Below the pieces are notes generated by a model. It made no database searches and was not told the DNA's origin. It worked only from the letters and a program-made list of their open reading frames with translations. From the NCBI RefSeq assembly GCF_020010925.1, contig NZ_JAGJBZ010000001.1, positions 124,001 to 188,000 on the forward strand: a stretch of 64,000 nt of DNA, written 5' to 3'. The stretch comes from Streptomyces griseiscabiei (lineage in GTDB: Bacteria; Actinomycetota; Actinomycetes; Streptomycetales; Streptomycetaceae). Below are positions 28,996 to 37,914 of the stretch, one piece after another. Every line of letters begins with the position of its first letter. Position 1 is the first letter of the stretch. The position numbers and the translations under genes are program-made.

Positions 28996-30840
28996 ATGTC
29001 TGGTGATCTTCGGGGTGGCGGGCAGGGCGGCGATCCTGGCCTGGCGGATGAGTTGCTGGCGGATCCCGGATACCTGGTGACCGCGGATCCGGAGCGGGTG
29101 GTCGCGCTGCTGGATCTGGCGTCGGCACCCGAGGGGCGCCTCGCGGCGGCGGTGTACCGTGCGTCGGCGGGTGCGCACCATGACGCCGGCGCGGCTGCCC
29201 GGAGGCAGATCCTGTCGGTGGACGCGGCCCGCTACGGGAGCCGGGACCTGTCCGATCGCATCGCCGCCGTCGAGATACCGGGCGTACCGAGCCTGCGGTG
29301 GCGGGTGGAGTGGGCCACCGGATCGCAGGTCCACCCCGGATTCCTCGGCCATCTCGGCCACCTCCACGACGACGTCGGCGACTGGCCGCCGCCGGTCGTG
29401 GCGGTCGACGGCCGACCGGCCACGATCACCCGCGTTGACGGCGCCTTGCGCCTGTGCGACCTGGCCACGGGCGAGGAGGTCGCCCGGGCCCCCCTCACCG
29501 GTTCCGCACGCGGCACGGCGACGACGGCCGTGGTCGACGGCCGGACGGTCGAGGTCAGCTGCGACGGACCCGGGAACCTGCCGCGGGTTCTCGACCCTTC
29601 CACCGGCGAACCGCTCGGCGTGCTGCCGACCGACGGCACGTGCGGCCCGGCGATGTACCACCTGGACTCGGTCACGGTCCACGGCAGGCCCTACGTCCTC
29701 GGCGGTGACGAGAAGAGGGTGGCCGTGTGGGACCTGACCACCCGGACACTGGTCGGTGAGCTGGAGACCGACAGTGACGATCTGCTGTCATGGGCGGTCG
29801 TGACGCTCGACGGCCGGCCTCACGTGGTCACCGGGAGCTTTCTCGGCAAGGTCGAAGTGTGGGACCTCGCCACCTGCGAACGGATCGGCGCGGGCCAGGG
29901 CGAGGACGGCGAGCTGCGGCTGACGGCGGCGGCGACGATCGGCGGACGCCCTCATGTGCTCACCGTCGGCTGCAACCCGTACGTGGGGACGCCGCTGGAC
30001 ACGATCGGCGTGTGGAGCGTCGACCCGCTCCGGCAGACCGGCCGGATCCCCGCCGAGGCGCAGACGGTGGAGACGACCGCCCTCGGCGACCACTGCTATG
30101 TCGTCGCCGACGCCGGCGTGGTGTGGGCCCTGTCCGCCGCCGAACCGGTCGGCCCACGAGCCCCGGGCCACAGCGCGACCGTGACCGCCGCGACGACGAC
30201 GGTGCTCGACGACCGGCCGGTGGCGGTCACCGGCAGCTATGACGAGACCTTGCGTCTGTGGGACCTGGCCACCGGCTGCCCCGTCCGCCCGCCGCTGTCC
30301 ACCGACACGGAGGAATACGACGGCGTGACGCAGGTGCACACGACACTGATCGACGGCCGCCCCTACGCCGTGACCGCCCACGACAGCGGCTACGACGAGT
30401 ACGAACGGGTGTGGGACCTGGCCGCCGGCGAGGAACTCGCCGACGGCTCCCGGCCCGCGGGGATGAGCGAGCCGATGCTCGGTGACGACCGTTTCGCGCC
30501 GTCGCTGCCGGTCAACGGCCGTACGTACGCCGTGTCGTTCTCCGCCTACGCCGTGCCCGCCCTCCGGTTCCGTGACCTGGACACCGGGCGGGAGGTTGAG
30601 GAGGGCCCGCTCGGTCCGACGGGCAGAGTGACCGGGTTCGCCGCCGGCAGGATGGACGGCCGCCCGGTCGCGGTGGTCGCGGCCCCGCGCCAGGTACGGG
30701 TGTGGGACCTCAGCGGCGAGAGGGCCGCTGTCACCGACGAACTCGTCTTCCCGCAGAACGTCGGCGCGGTGGCCGTCACCCCGCGGGGACAGCTCCTGGT
30801 CGGCTTCGGCAACGACATCGCCGTACTTCGCCGTCATTGA
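28996..30840 (+). CDS. WD40-like repeat protein, second divergent propeller
   Basis: 614 aa from ATG 28996. The first ~120 residues are helical (DPGLADELLADPGYLV, VVALLDLAS). The rest consists of degenerate WD40-type repeats carrying the same DGRP-(V/H)-V-TG and VWDLATG signatures as the upstream propeller, but with insertions and lost GH dipeptides. It is likely a divergent paralogue with an added helical domain. An in-frame extension to 28849 adds a Cys/Arg-rich stretch without repeats and is not supported. It ends 36 bp from a convergent tetR gene. The repeat family is clear; its role is unknown. Confidence 0.8.
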   Translation: MSGDLRGGGQGGDPGLADELLADPGYLVTADPERVVALLDLASAPEGRLAAAVYRASAGAHHDAGAAARRQILSVDAARYGSRDLSDRIAAVEIPGVPSLRWRVEWATGSQVHPGFLGHLGHLHDDVGDWPPPVVAVDGRPATITRVDGALRLCDLATGEEVARAPLTGSARGTATTAVVDGRTVEVSCDGPGNLPRVLDPSTGEPLGVLPTDGTCGPAMYHLDSVTVHGRPYVLGGDEKRVAVWDLTTRTLVGELETDSDDLLSWAVVTLDGRPHVVTGSFLGKVEVWDLATCERIGAGQGEDGELRLTAAATIGGRPHVLTVGCNPYVGTPLDTIGVWSVDPLRQTGRIPAEAQTVETTALGDHCYVVADAGVVWALSAAEPVGPRAPGHSATVTAATTTVLDDRPVAVTGSYDETLRLWDLATGCPVRPPLSTDTEEYDGVTQVHTTLIDGRPYAVTAHDSGYDEYERVWDLAAGEELADGSRPAGMSEPMLGDDRFAPSLPVNGRTYAVSFSAYAVPALRFRDLDTGREVEEGPLGPTGRVTGFAAGRMDGRPVAVVAAPRQVRVWDLSGERAAVTDELVFPQNVGAVAVTPRGQLLVGFGNDIAVLRRH

Positions 30841-30876
30841 CCACAGTGGCCCCTGGCAGCGCGGTCACGGCACAGG

Positions 30877-31488
30877 TCAGCGGCGCAGCAGGTCGCGGAA
30901 TCCGGTGAGCAGGGCCCGCAGCCCGAGGTCGAAGGCGAGGGTGGCGCGGCTGCTGTCGGCGGGGGTCCGGTCGAGTACGGCGCTGAGATGCGGGGTCGTG
31001 TCGCGGGCGACGTCGGGGACCATCACGGGCGGCGCCACCAGGTCGAGGGCGGAACCGAGGACGAAGCTCTCCAGTGCGGTGATCAGCGGCATGACCTCAT
31101 GCGTGGCGAAACCGGCGTCCAGGAGCAGCTCCGCGACCTTCTCGTACATGGCGTGCATGAAGGGTTCGGCCAGCGGCGCGGTGGCGAGCAGGGGTACCGC
31201 CCCGGGGTGGGCGGCGAAGGCGGCGAGGTAGGAGCGGGCCCAGCCTTCCAGGGCCTTCTCCCAGGGCTGTGACCAGTCCTGGTCGTCTCCGGTCGTCAGG
31301 GCCAGTTCCTCGCGCATCAGCGAGATGATGTCGTCGCGGCCGGCGACGTGGTGGTACAGCGCGGACGGGGCGACGCCCAGCGCTCTGGCCAGGGCCGGGA
31401 TGGAGAGCGCGCCTTTCTCGTCGGCCAGGCGCAGTGCCGCGGCACCGATGCGCCGACGGTCCAGCAGGGGTGTGCGCGGCCGTCCCAC
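30877..31488 (-). CDS. TetR-family repressor
   Basis: 203 aa, GTG start with AGGAG 6 nt upstream. The N-terminal helix-turn-helix is IPALARALGVAPSALYHHVAGRDDI; the remainder is the helical ligand and dimer domain. It is divergent from the amidohydrolase-permease genes, and the 152-bp gap holds two copies of an ACCGAA-N5-TTCAGT site. It most likely represses those genes and itself and responds to the permease's substrate. Confidence 0.9.
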   Translation of the reverse strand: MGRPRTPLLDRRRIGAAALRLADEKGALSIPALARALGVAPSALYHHVAGRDDIISLMREELALTTGDDQDWSQPWEKALEGWARSYLAAFAAHPGAVPLLATAPLAEPFMHAMYEKVAELLLDAGFATHEVMPLITALESFVLGSALDLVAPPVMVPDVARDTTPHLSAVLDRTPADSSRATLAFDLGLRALLTGFRDLLRR

Positions 31489-31526
31489 GGTGGCTCCTCG
31501 TCCTCGTCTGTCGTAACCCAGACGTT

Positions 31527-31543
31527 ACCGAATGGCATTCAGT
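31527..31543. promoter_or_regulatory. TetR operator, copy 1
   Basis: ACCGAATGGCATTCAGT forms the core of a 21-bp near-perfect palindrome (31525-31545). It is 39 bp upstream of the tetR start. The same half-sites with the same 5-nt spacer recur at 31587. Confidence 0.7.
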
Positions 31544-31586
31544 AAAACTCTTCCCAGTCGCCTGGGCGGCGCCTACATTACCGGAA

Positions 31587-31603
31587 ACCGAACACCTTTC
31601 AGT
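31587..31603. promoter_or_regulatory. TetR operator, copy 2
   Basis: ACCGAACACCTTTCAGT repeats the ACCGAA and TTCAGT half-sites of the first copy exactly, centre to centre 60 bp away, and lies 38 bp before the amidohydrolase start. Two sites, one near each divergent gene, suggest control of both promoters. Confidence 0.7.
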
Positions 31604-31640
31604 TAGGTGGTCGGCCGAAGGAAAGGCACCGCCACACGCC

Positions 31641-33296
31641 ATGCACGCCGACATCGTCTTCACCGGAGGGACCGTCCGGACCGGGGCATCGGACGCCCCC
31701 GCCCACGACGCCCTCGCCGTCACCGGCGGCAGGATCACCGCCCTCGGCGCACAGGCGCTGGCCGCCCGGGGACCGCGTACCACCGTCGTCGACCTGGCCG
31801 GCGGGGCGCTGCTGCCGGCCTTCGGCGACGGACACGCGCACCCGGTGATGGGAGGACTGGGGCTGGCCGGGGTTCCGGTCCGGGACCGCGGAAGCGTCGA
31901 GGAGATCGTCGAGACCGTACGGGGCTGGGCCGCCGAACACCCGGAGACGGAGTGGATCACCGGTGACGGCTTCGACCCGTGGCTCGCCCCCGACGGCCGG
32001 TTCGACGCCCGGTGGCTGGACGCCGCCGTACCCGACCGTCCCGTCGTCCTGCGCACCATGGACCACCACACCGCCTGGGTGAACAGCGAGGCGCTGCGCC
32101 GGGCCGGGTACACCGCCGCGACCCCGGATCCGGCGGGCGGGGAGATCCTGCGCCGCGACGGATCCGCCGAGCCGCTGGGCACCTTGCGCGAGTTCGGTGC
32201 CCTCGGCCCGGTGCTCTCCCTCGTCCCCACGGCGTCCCACGAGGCGCAGGTGGCGGCGCTGCGCGAGGCCGCCGCCCGGTTCGCCGCGGCCGGCGTGACC
32301 TGGGTGCAGGACGCCTGGGTCGAACCGCACCAGGCCGACGTCTGGGTCACCGCCGCGACCACCGAGCCGGGACTTCCGCTACGGGCCGACCTCGCCTTCG
32401 TCCTGCAACCCGACGGCTGGCGCGAGCGCGTCCTGCGGTTCGCGGCGGACCGGGACAGGGTGGAGAGCTCCGCTCCCGGGCTGCTGACCGCGCGGAGCGT
32501 GAAGTTCTTCACCGACGGCGTCATCGAGGCCGGCACCGCCGCCCTCCTGGAGCCCTACACCGACTGCCCGCACTCGCACGGCATCGCCAACTGGTCCCCC
32601 GAGGAACTCGCCGAGGCCGTCACCGCCGTCGACGCTCTCGGCTTCCGCGCGCACCTCCACGCCATCGGCGACGGCGGAGTCCGGGACGCCCTGGACGCGA
32701 TCGAGGCCGCCGCCCGTGCGGGCGGCGCCCGCGACCGCCGTCCGGTCATCGCCCACGCCCAGCTCATCCACCCCACCGACCTGGCCCGGTTCGCCGCACT
32801 CGGCGTGGTCGCCAACCTCCAGCCGCTGTGGGCCCAGCCCGACCCCCTCATGACCGAGCTGACCCTGCCGAGGATCGGCCCGGACCGCGGCGGGCGGCAG
32901 TACCAGATCGCCGCCCTGCTCGCCTCCGGCGCCCGGCTCTCCTTCGGCAGTGACTGGCCGGTCACCGCCCATGAACCCCTGCGGGGCATCGCCACCGCTG
33001 TCACCCGCCAGACGCCCGAGGGTGTTCCCGAGGGCGGCTGGCTCCCCGAGGAGCGGATAGACATCGACACCGCCCTCGCCGCCTACTCCGCGGGATGCGC
33101 CCACCAGGCGTTCGAGGAGAAGGAATGGGGCGTACTGCGCCCCGGAATGCGCGCCGACCTGGTGCATCTAGCCGCCGACCCGGCCGGGACCGCCCCCCGT
33201 GATCTCGCGAACCTCCCCGTCCTCGGCACCTGGCTCGCCGGCAGGCGTACCCACGATGCCGCCACTCCCCACAGCATGCGCGCCGGGAGACGATAG
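31641..33296 (+). CDS. YtcJ-like metal-dependent amidohydrolase
   Basis: 551 aa. Metal-site pattern of the amidohydrolase superfamily: DGHAHPVMGG near residue 68, a His-rich LHAIGDGG, then AHAQLIHP and SDWPVTAHEP toward the end. Length and the TDGVIEAGTA segment fit the YtcJ branch (N-acyl or imide-like bond hydrolysis; substrates rarely known). No signal peptide, so cytoplasmic. It is probably transcribed with the APC permease 81 bp downstream, implying import and hydrolysis of one nitrogenous compound under the TetR regulator. Confidence 0.88.
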   Translation: MHADIVFTGGTVRTGASDAPAHDALAVTGGRITALGAQALAARGPRTTVVDLAGGALLPAFGDGHAHPVMGGLGLAGVPVRDRGSVEEIVETVRGWAAEHPETEWITGDGFDPWLAPDGRFDARWLDAAVPDRPVVLRTMDHHTAWVNSEALRRAGYTAATPDPAGGEILRRDGSAEPLGTLREFGALGPVLSLVPTASHEAQVAALREAAARFAAAGVTWVQDAWVEPHQADVWVTAATTEPGLPLRADLAFVLQPDGWRERVLRFAADRDRVESSAPGLLTARSVKFFTDGVIEAGTAALLEPYTDCPHSHGIANWSPEELAEAVTAVDALGFRAHLHAIGDGGVRDALDAIEAAARAGGARDRRPVIAHAQLIHPTDLARFAALGVVANLQPLWAQPDPLMTELTLPRIGPDRGGRQYQIAALLASGARLSFGSDWPVTAHEPLRGIATAVTRQTPEGVPEGGWLPEERIDIDTALAAYSAGCAHQAFEEKEWGVLRPGMRADLVHLAADPAGTAPRDLANLPVLGTWLAGRRTHDAATPHSMRAGRR

Positions 33297-33377
33297 ACCC
33301 ACGTCGTCGTCACGACCGGTCCGCGTCTCCCGGACATCCGCCCGCTCCTCGACCACCCACACCACGCGGAGACCTCC

Positions 33378-34865
33378 ATGACCGAGCCACTCGTCCCCAC
33401 CGCTCCCCAGCAGTCCCCACCGGCCGCCGGGAGCGATCAGAGCCACCACCTCCAGCGCGGCAGCCTCGGCGTGACCGACATCGTCTTCTTCGTCGTCGCC
33501 GCGGCCGCCCCGCTCACGGTGATGGCCGGCGTCGCACCCCTCGCCATCCTCTTCGGCGGCATCGGCGCCCCGGTCGCCTATCTCGCCGTCGGTGTGCTGC
33601 TGGTCCTCTTCGCGGTCGGCTTCACCGCGATGACGCCGTACATCCGCAACGCCGGTGCCTTCTACTCGTACATCGCCCGAGGTCTCGGACGTCCGGCGGG
33701 GCTGGGGGCGGCCTTCCTCGCGGTGTTCTCGTACAACTCCCTCCAGATCGGCATGTTCGGCGCCTTCGGCTTCTTCGCCTCCACCACCGCCAACGACATC
33801 CTCGGTGTCGACCTGCCCTGGCCGGTGTACGCCTTCGCCGGGATCGCCGTCGTCTGGTTCCTGGGCTTCCGCTCCATCAACCTCGGCGCCAAGGTCCTGG
33901 CCGCGCTGCTGATCGCGGAGACCGCCATCCTGGTGCTGCTCGCCGGCGCGGTCCTGGTCAAGGGCGGCGCGAACGGGCTGAGCCTCGACTCCTTCGCCCC
34001 CTCGAACGTCTTCGTCTCGGGGATGAGCGGACCGCTCGGTCTCGCCGTCGCCGCGTTCATCGGCTTCGAGGCCACCGCCATCTACCGCGAGGAGGCCCGC
34101 CACCCCGACCGCACCGTGCCCCGCGCCACCTATCTCGCGATCGGCTTCCTCGGCCTCTTCTACGCCTTCATCGCCTGGATCATCGTGCAGGCGTTCGGCA
34201 GCGACCAGGCCGTCGCCGTCGCCGCGCAGAACCCGGCGGAGATGTTCTTCACCGCCATGACCCAGTACGTCGGCGGCTGGGCGACCGACGTACAGCGCGT
34301 CCTGATCGTCAGCAGTGTGCTCGCCGCCCTCCTCGCCTTCCACAACGCCATCACCCGCTACCTGTACGCCCTGTCCGCCGAGCGGGTCGCCCCCGCGGCG
34401 CTGGGCCGCGTGCACCCCCGGCACGGCTCGCCGTGGGTGGCCGGTATCGCCCAGAGCGGCCTGGCCGTCGTGGTCGTCGCCGTCTTCGCCGTCATCGGCG
34501 TCGACCCGTACACCAAGTTCTTCCTGTGGGTGAACACCCCCGGTGTGGTCGGCATCCTCGTCCTGCAGGCACTGGCGGCCTTCGCCGTGGTGGCCTTCTT
34601 CCGCCGCAACCCCGCCGAGCACGGCGAGGGACGGACACGCACCCTGTTCGCGCCCGCCGCGGCCGGTGTCCTGCTCACCGCCGTCACCGTGCTGGTCTGC
34701 AAGCGCCTGGACCTGTTCACCGGCGCCGACGCGACCGTCAACTGGACACTGGTCGCGCTCACCCCGGCGGTGTTCCTGGCCGGCATGGCCCTCGCCGCAC
34801 GCATCCGCCGCGCCCGGCCCGACGTCTACGCCAAGCTCGCCACCACCGACGTCGACGCCACCTGA
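33378..34865 (+). CDS. APC-superfamily amino acid/amine permease
   Basis: 495 aa with about 12 hydrophobic spans, beginning GVTDIVFFVVAAAAPLTVMAGV and including the TM6-type AAFIGFEATAIYREEARHPDRTVPRA loop typical of APC permeases. ATG with GGAG 6 nt upstream. It follows the amidohydrolase and is the likely importer of its substrate. Family is firm; substrate is unknown. Confidence 0.9.
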   Translation: MTEPLVPTAPQQSPPAAGSDQSHHLQRGSLGVTDIVFFVVAAAAPLTVMAGVAPLAILFGGIGAPVAYLAVGVLLVLFAVGFTAMTPYIRNAGAFYSYIARGLGRPAGLGAAFLAVFSYNSLQIGMFGAFGFFASTTANDILGVDLPWPVYAFAGIAVVWFLGFRSINLGAKVLAALLIAETAILVLLAGAVLVKGGANGLSLDSFAPSNVFVSGMSGPLGLAVAAFIGFEATAIYREEARHPDRTVPRATYLAIGFLGLFYAFIAWIIVQAFGSDQAVAVAAQNPAEMFFTAMTQYVGGWATDVQRVLIVSSVLAALLAFHNAITRYLYALSAERVAPAALGRVHPRHGSPWVAGIAQSGLAVVVVAVFAVIGVDPYTKFFLWVNTPGVVGILVLQALAAFAVVAFFRRNPAEHGEGRTRTLFAPAAAGVLLTAVTVLVCKRLDLFTGADATVNWTLVALTPAVFLAGMALAARIRRARPDVYAKLATTDVDAT

Positions 34866-34970
34866 CGTGCGCACGGCGGCGGTCCCGGCCCCGGCTCGCG
34901 GGCCGGAACACGGGACCGCCCCGCACGCACGCCGACCCCACGAGACGCCCCACGAAGAGGGTGAACGGTC

Positions 34971-35897
34971 ATGATCCTCGGCCTGGGCAGAAAGCCGGCA
35001 CCGCGCCTCGCCCCGGAACTCGACGACACCGAACTGGGCCGCGCATGCCGGCGACTCACCGGCAGGGGCACCTCACGAACCCTCGCCGCCCCGATCATCG
35101 AGCGGCTTCTCGGGAACACCGGCCGCGACTGGGACCGCCGGGCCCATCGGCTGGCCGCCCTGGCCGCCGTGACCCGCCCGAGCACCCAGCGCTCCTGGGC
35201 CGAGCTGTGTCCCGACCGCCCCGAGGCACACACCCTGTCGGCCTGGGGAACCCTGTCCCGCGGCACACGCACACCCTTGTCCCACGACGAGTTCGAGCAG
35301 GCCTTCCGGTCCTGCGCGGCGGCGGCCCGCCTCGACCCCTACGACCCCGGCCCGTGGGTGGTACGTCTCGGGCTGCTCCGCCAGTGGCGCAGGCCGCGCA
35401 CGGAGGTCTTCCCCGTCTGGCGGGAGATCGTCGCACGAGACCCGTGGCACCGCGAGGCTCATCTGCAGATGTACGGCTACCTCTCGCCCCGGGAATGCGG
35501 CTCCCTCTCCCAGGCCATGGACTTCGTCGACCAGGTGAGGGCCACGGCACCGCCCACGGCACCGACAGCCGGCCTCCCGCTGCTGCCGTTGATCGACCGC
35601 TACCACACCGCCCGGTCCAAGGGCGGTGTCCAGGCGCTCACGGCCGACCGCCTCTGGAGCGGGTACGAAGCCACCAGGTTCCTGGAAACGGCACAGGCCT
35701 CCTGGCCCGAGCCGGGCCACCTGCCGTACGCGGCGGCCGTCGCCGACCTCAACCTGCTGGCCTACGCCCTCTGCGCCGCCAGAGAACCGGCCCGCGCCGC
35801 CCCGGTCTTCCGCGCCATCGCCGGCATCGTCACCCCCTTCCCCTGGGGACACGACGGCGCCGACCCCGTCCTGGCCTTCTCCGCCGCCCAGCGCTGA
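34971..35897 (+). CDS. TPR-like hypothetical protein
   Basis: 308 aa, soluble, helix-rich. It shows repeat-like helices around CAAAARLDPYDPGPWVVRLGLL and WREIVARDPWHREAHLQMYGYL, resembling tetratricopeptide motifs. ATG start with GAGGGTG upstream. It lies 105 bp after the permease and ends 2 bp from a convergent gene. No enzyme motif. Similar uncharacterised proteins are common in Streptomyces. Confidence 0.7.
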   Translation: MILGLGRKPAPRLAPELDDTELGRACRRLTGRGTSRTLAAPIIERLLGNTGRDWDRRAHRLAALAAVTRPSTQRSWAELCPDRPEAHTLSAWGTLSRGTRTPLSHDEFEQAFRSCAAAARLDPYDPGPWVVRLGLLRQWRRPRTEVFPVWREIVARDPWHREAHLQMYGYLSPRECGSLSQAMDFVDQVRATAPPTAPTAGLPLLPLIDRYHTARSKGGVQALTADRLWSGYEATRFLETAQASWPEPGHLPYAAAVADLNLLAYALCAAREPARAAPVFRAIAGIVTPFPWGHDGADPVLAFSAAQR

Positions 35898-35899
35898 CG

Positions 35900-36916
35900 C
35901 TACGGACGACGGTGTCCGTTGCGGTGATCGGGGTGCGGCGGCCGGGACCGCCACGGGTCGAGGGGTTCTTCCGGGGCGAGCCGGGACAGCGCCTCGGTCA
36001 GGCGCTCGCAGGCCTCCCCGATCTCCCGGAGTGTGCGTTTGCGCTCGGTGATGAACGCCGAGAGCACGAGCGCGGTCAGTGACACGGTGCCGTTGAAGGT
36101 CTGCAGGATGACCATCTGGGCGAGGAGATCGTGACCGGCGAAGGGACCCACCCCGGCGGACCCCGCGCCGACGGCGATCACGGAGGCGATCAGCGCGCAG
36201 GGCGCGGCTCCGGCCAGCTGGAAGCGGAAGGCCGCCCAGATCAGGAAGGGCCCTACGAGGAAGAGAAGGTTGACCGTGCTGTGGGTGGCCACCATGGTGA
36301 CCGCCGTCGTCCCGCCCAGCAGGGCGACCGCCTCGGCCCAGCGCAGAGCGGGTACACCGCGGGGCAGGCGTGCGGTCCGTACGGCCAGCAGGAACGGCGC
36401 GATCACCAGCACTCCCATCGCGTCGCCCGTCCACCACACCGCCCAGGTGGGCCAGAACTCGTGGGCCGCCAGCGCGCCGGAGACCGTCAGCGCGCCCGTG
36501 CCGACCGTGGCGCTGACCAGCATTCCGCCGAGGGCCCCGAGGAAGACCAGCGCCAGCGCGTCCCGCAGCCGGTCGAGGGCGGTACGGAAGCGCACACGCC
36601 GCAGGAGAAGGCAGGCGCACACCGGGGCGAGCGTGTTGCCGACCGTGATGGCGAGCACGGGAAGGATCGACGGTCCGAGTTCCACGTTCACCAGGAACGC
36701 TCCGAGCGCGATCCCCGGCCACACACGCGGTCCCCACAGCAGCAGGGCGACGAGCGCGATGCCGGTGGGCGGCCAGAACGACGTGACCTGCCCGCGCACC
36801 AGCTCCTGCTGGAGCCCGATCCGCCCGCTGACGTAGTAGGCGCCCACGACGGCAGCCAGCCGCAGACCCTCGGTGACGTACGGCCGGAGCCGCTGCCCGC
36901 GGGCCGCGTCGGTCAT
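35900..36916 (-). CDS. MASE1-domain integral membrane protein
   Basis: 338 aa from ATG 36916; the in-frame extension to 37048 is Arg/Pro-rich and precedes the first helix, so it is left out. About eight membrane spans with MASE1 hallmarks: GQVTSFWPPTGIALVALLLWG, GNTLAPVCACLLLRR, FWPTWAVWWTGDAMGVLVIAPFLL and FRFQLAGAAPCALIAS. It ends in a short coiled coil (ITERKRTLREIGEACERLTEAL) with no kinase or cyclase output domain. It follows the SpoIIE-type phosphatase by 70 bp and may act as its membrane sensor. Confidence 0.85.
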   Translation of the reverse strand: MTDAARGQRLRPYVTEGLRLAAVVGAYYVSGRIGLQQELVRGQVTSFWPPTGIALVALLLWGPRVWPGIALGAFLVNVELGPSILPVLAITVGNTLAPVCACLLLRRVRFRTALDRLRDALALVFLGALGGMLVSATVGTGALTVSGALAAHEFWPTWAVWWTGDAMGVLVIAPFLLAVRTARLPRGVPALRWAEAVALLGGTTAVTMVATHSTVNLLFLVGPFLIWAAFRFQLAGAAPCALIASVIAVGAGSAGVGPFAGHDLLAQMVILQTFNGTVSLTALVLSAFITERKRTLREIGEACERLTEALSRLAPEEPLDPWRSRPPHPDHRNGHRRP

Positions 36917-36986
36917 CCCCGGCCGCCTCGGCGGCGAGCGCGGACGGGGCCCGCGACCCCGTCGTCGTACGGGCTGAGCATGCCGC

Positions 36987-37829
36987 TCACCCTTCGTCCT
37001 GCCGCTGTCCCCGAAGCCCTCCGTGGCGGAGGACGAGGACCGCGGCATCGTCGCGGTGGCCGGTGCGACCCGCCACCTCGACTATTCTCCCGGCCAGCTC
37101 GTCAGGATCGCCACGGCAGGCGTCGCGGGCGAGCGAGGCCACGCGTGTGAGACCTTCCTCGATCGGGTGGCCAGGGCCTTCCACGACCCCGTCGGTGAGC
37201 AGCACGACCACGCCCACGCCGGTCAGCGGACGGCGGGTCGACGGGTAGGTCTCGCCGGACTGGATGCCCAGCGGCAGACCACCGTCGCTCAGCACGATGT
37301 CGCAGCGGCCGTCGGCGTCGGCCCACACGGCGGGGACATGTCCGGCGCGGGCCTCGGCGAGTTCGCCCGTGACCGGGTCGAAGCGGAGGAAGGAGCAGGT
37401 CACGAAGAGTCCGGAGTCCATGGCGACGAGCAGGTCGTTGGTACGTCGGAGCACGTCAGCCGGATCGGTGGTGGCGGTCGCGACGGCGCGCAGACAGATA
37501 CGCACCTGCCCCATGAGTGCCGCCGCCTCGACATCGTGACCCTGCACGTCCCCGATCGCGAATCCCACCGAGCCGTCCGACATGGGGAAGCCGTCGTACC
37601 AGTCGCCCCCGATGTCCAGTCCCACCCGCGCGGGCGCGTACCGTCCCGCGGCGTGCAGGGAGGGCAGGACCGGCAGCCGGGCGGCGAGCACCTGCCGCTG
37701 CAGCTCGGTGGCCAGCTCGACGCGGGCCTGCTGGAACGTGACCCGGTCCAGGACCCGCCCGGTCAGATCCTCCAGCTTCCGCAGCAGCTCCCCGGTGTCG
37801 ATGGACGAAGCGGTGCGTCGGTGAGGCAC
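36987..37829 (-). CDS. SpoIIE/PP2C-type serine phosphatase
   Basis: 280 aa, GTG start. A short coiled coil (about 10-45) is followed by the PP2C-SpoIIE domain with metal-binding GGDWYDGF and GDVQGHDVEAA, then VLLTDGVVE and RDDAAVLVL. Such enzymes usually dephosphorylate anti-sigma-factor antagonists. It carries no PAS, GAF or HATPase domain. The MASE1 protein encoded next may provide sensing, like a split MASE1-SpoIIE receptor. Confidence 0.88.
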   Translation of the reverse strand: MPHRRTASSIDTGELLRKLEDLTGRVLDRVTFQQARVELATELQRQVLAARLPVLPSLHAAGRYAPARVGLDIGGDWYDGFPMSDGSVGFAIGDVQGHDVEAAALMGQVRICLRAVATATTDPADVLRRTNDLLVAMDSGLFVTCSFLRFDPVTGELAEARAGHVPAVWADADGRCDIVLSDGGLPLGIQSGETYPSTRRPLTGVGVVVLLTDGVVEGPGHPIEEGLTRVASLARDACRGDPDELAGRIVEVAGRTGHRDDAAVLVLRHGGLRGQRQDEG

Positions 37830-37914
37830 GGCATCACACTCCGGCCTTCTCTCGGAGTCGCGCCCTATGTCAGATCTTCACGGTACCCCTGATGCCGCTC
37901 CCCCTCGTGTGCCG

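Noticed and set aside
33168..34874. 568-aa minus-strand ORF opposite the APC permease
   Set aside because: Gly/Glu/Asp-rich shadow of membrane-helix codons.
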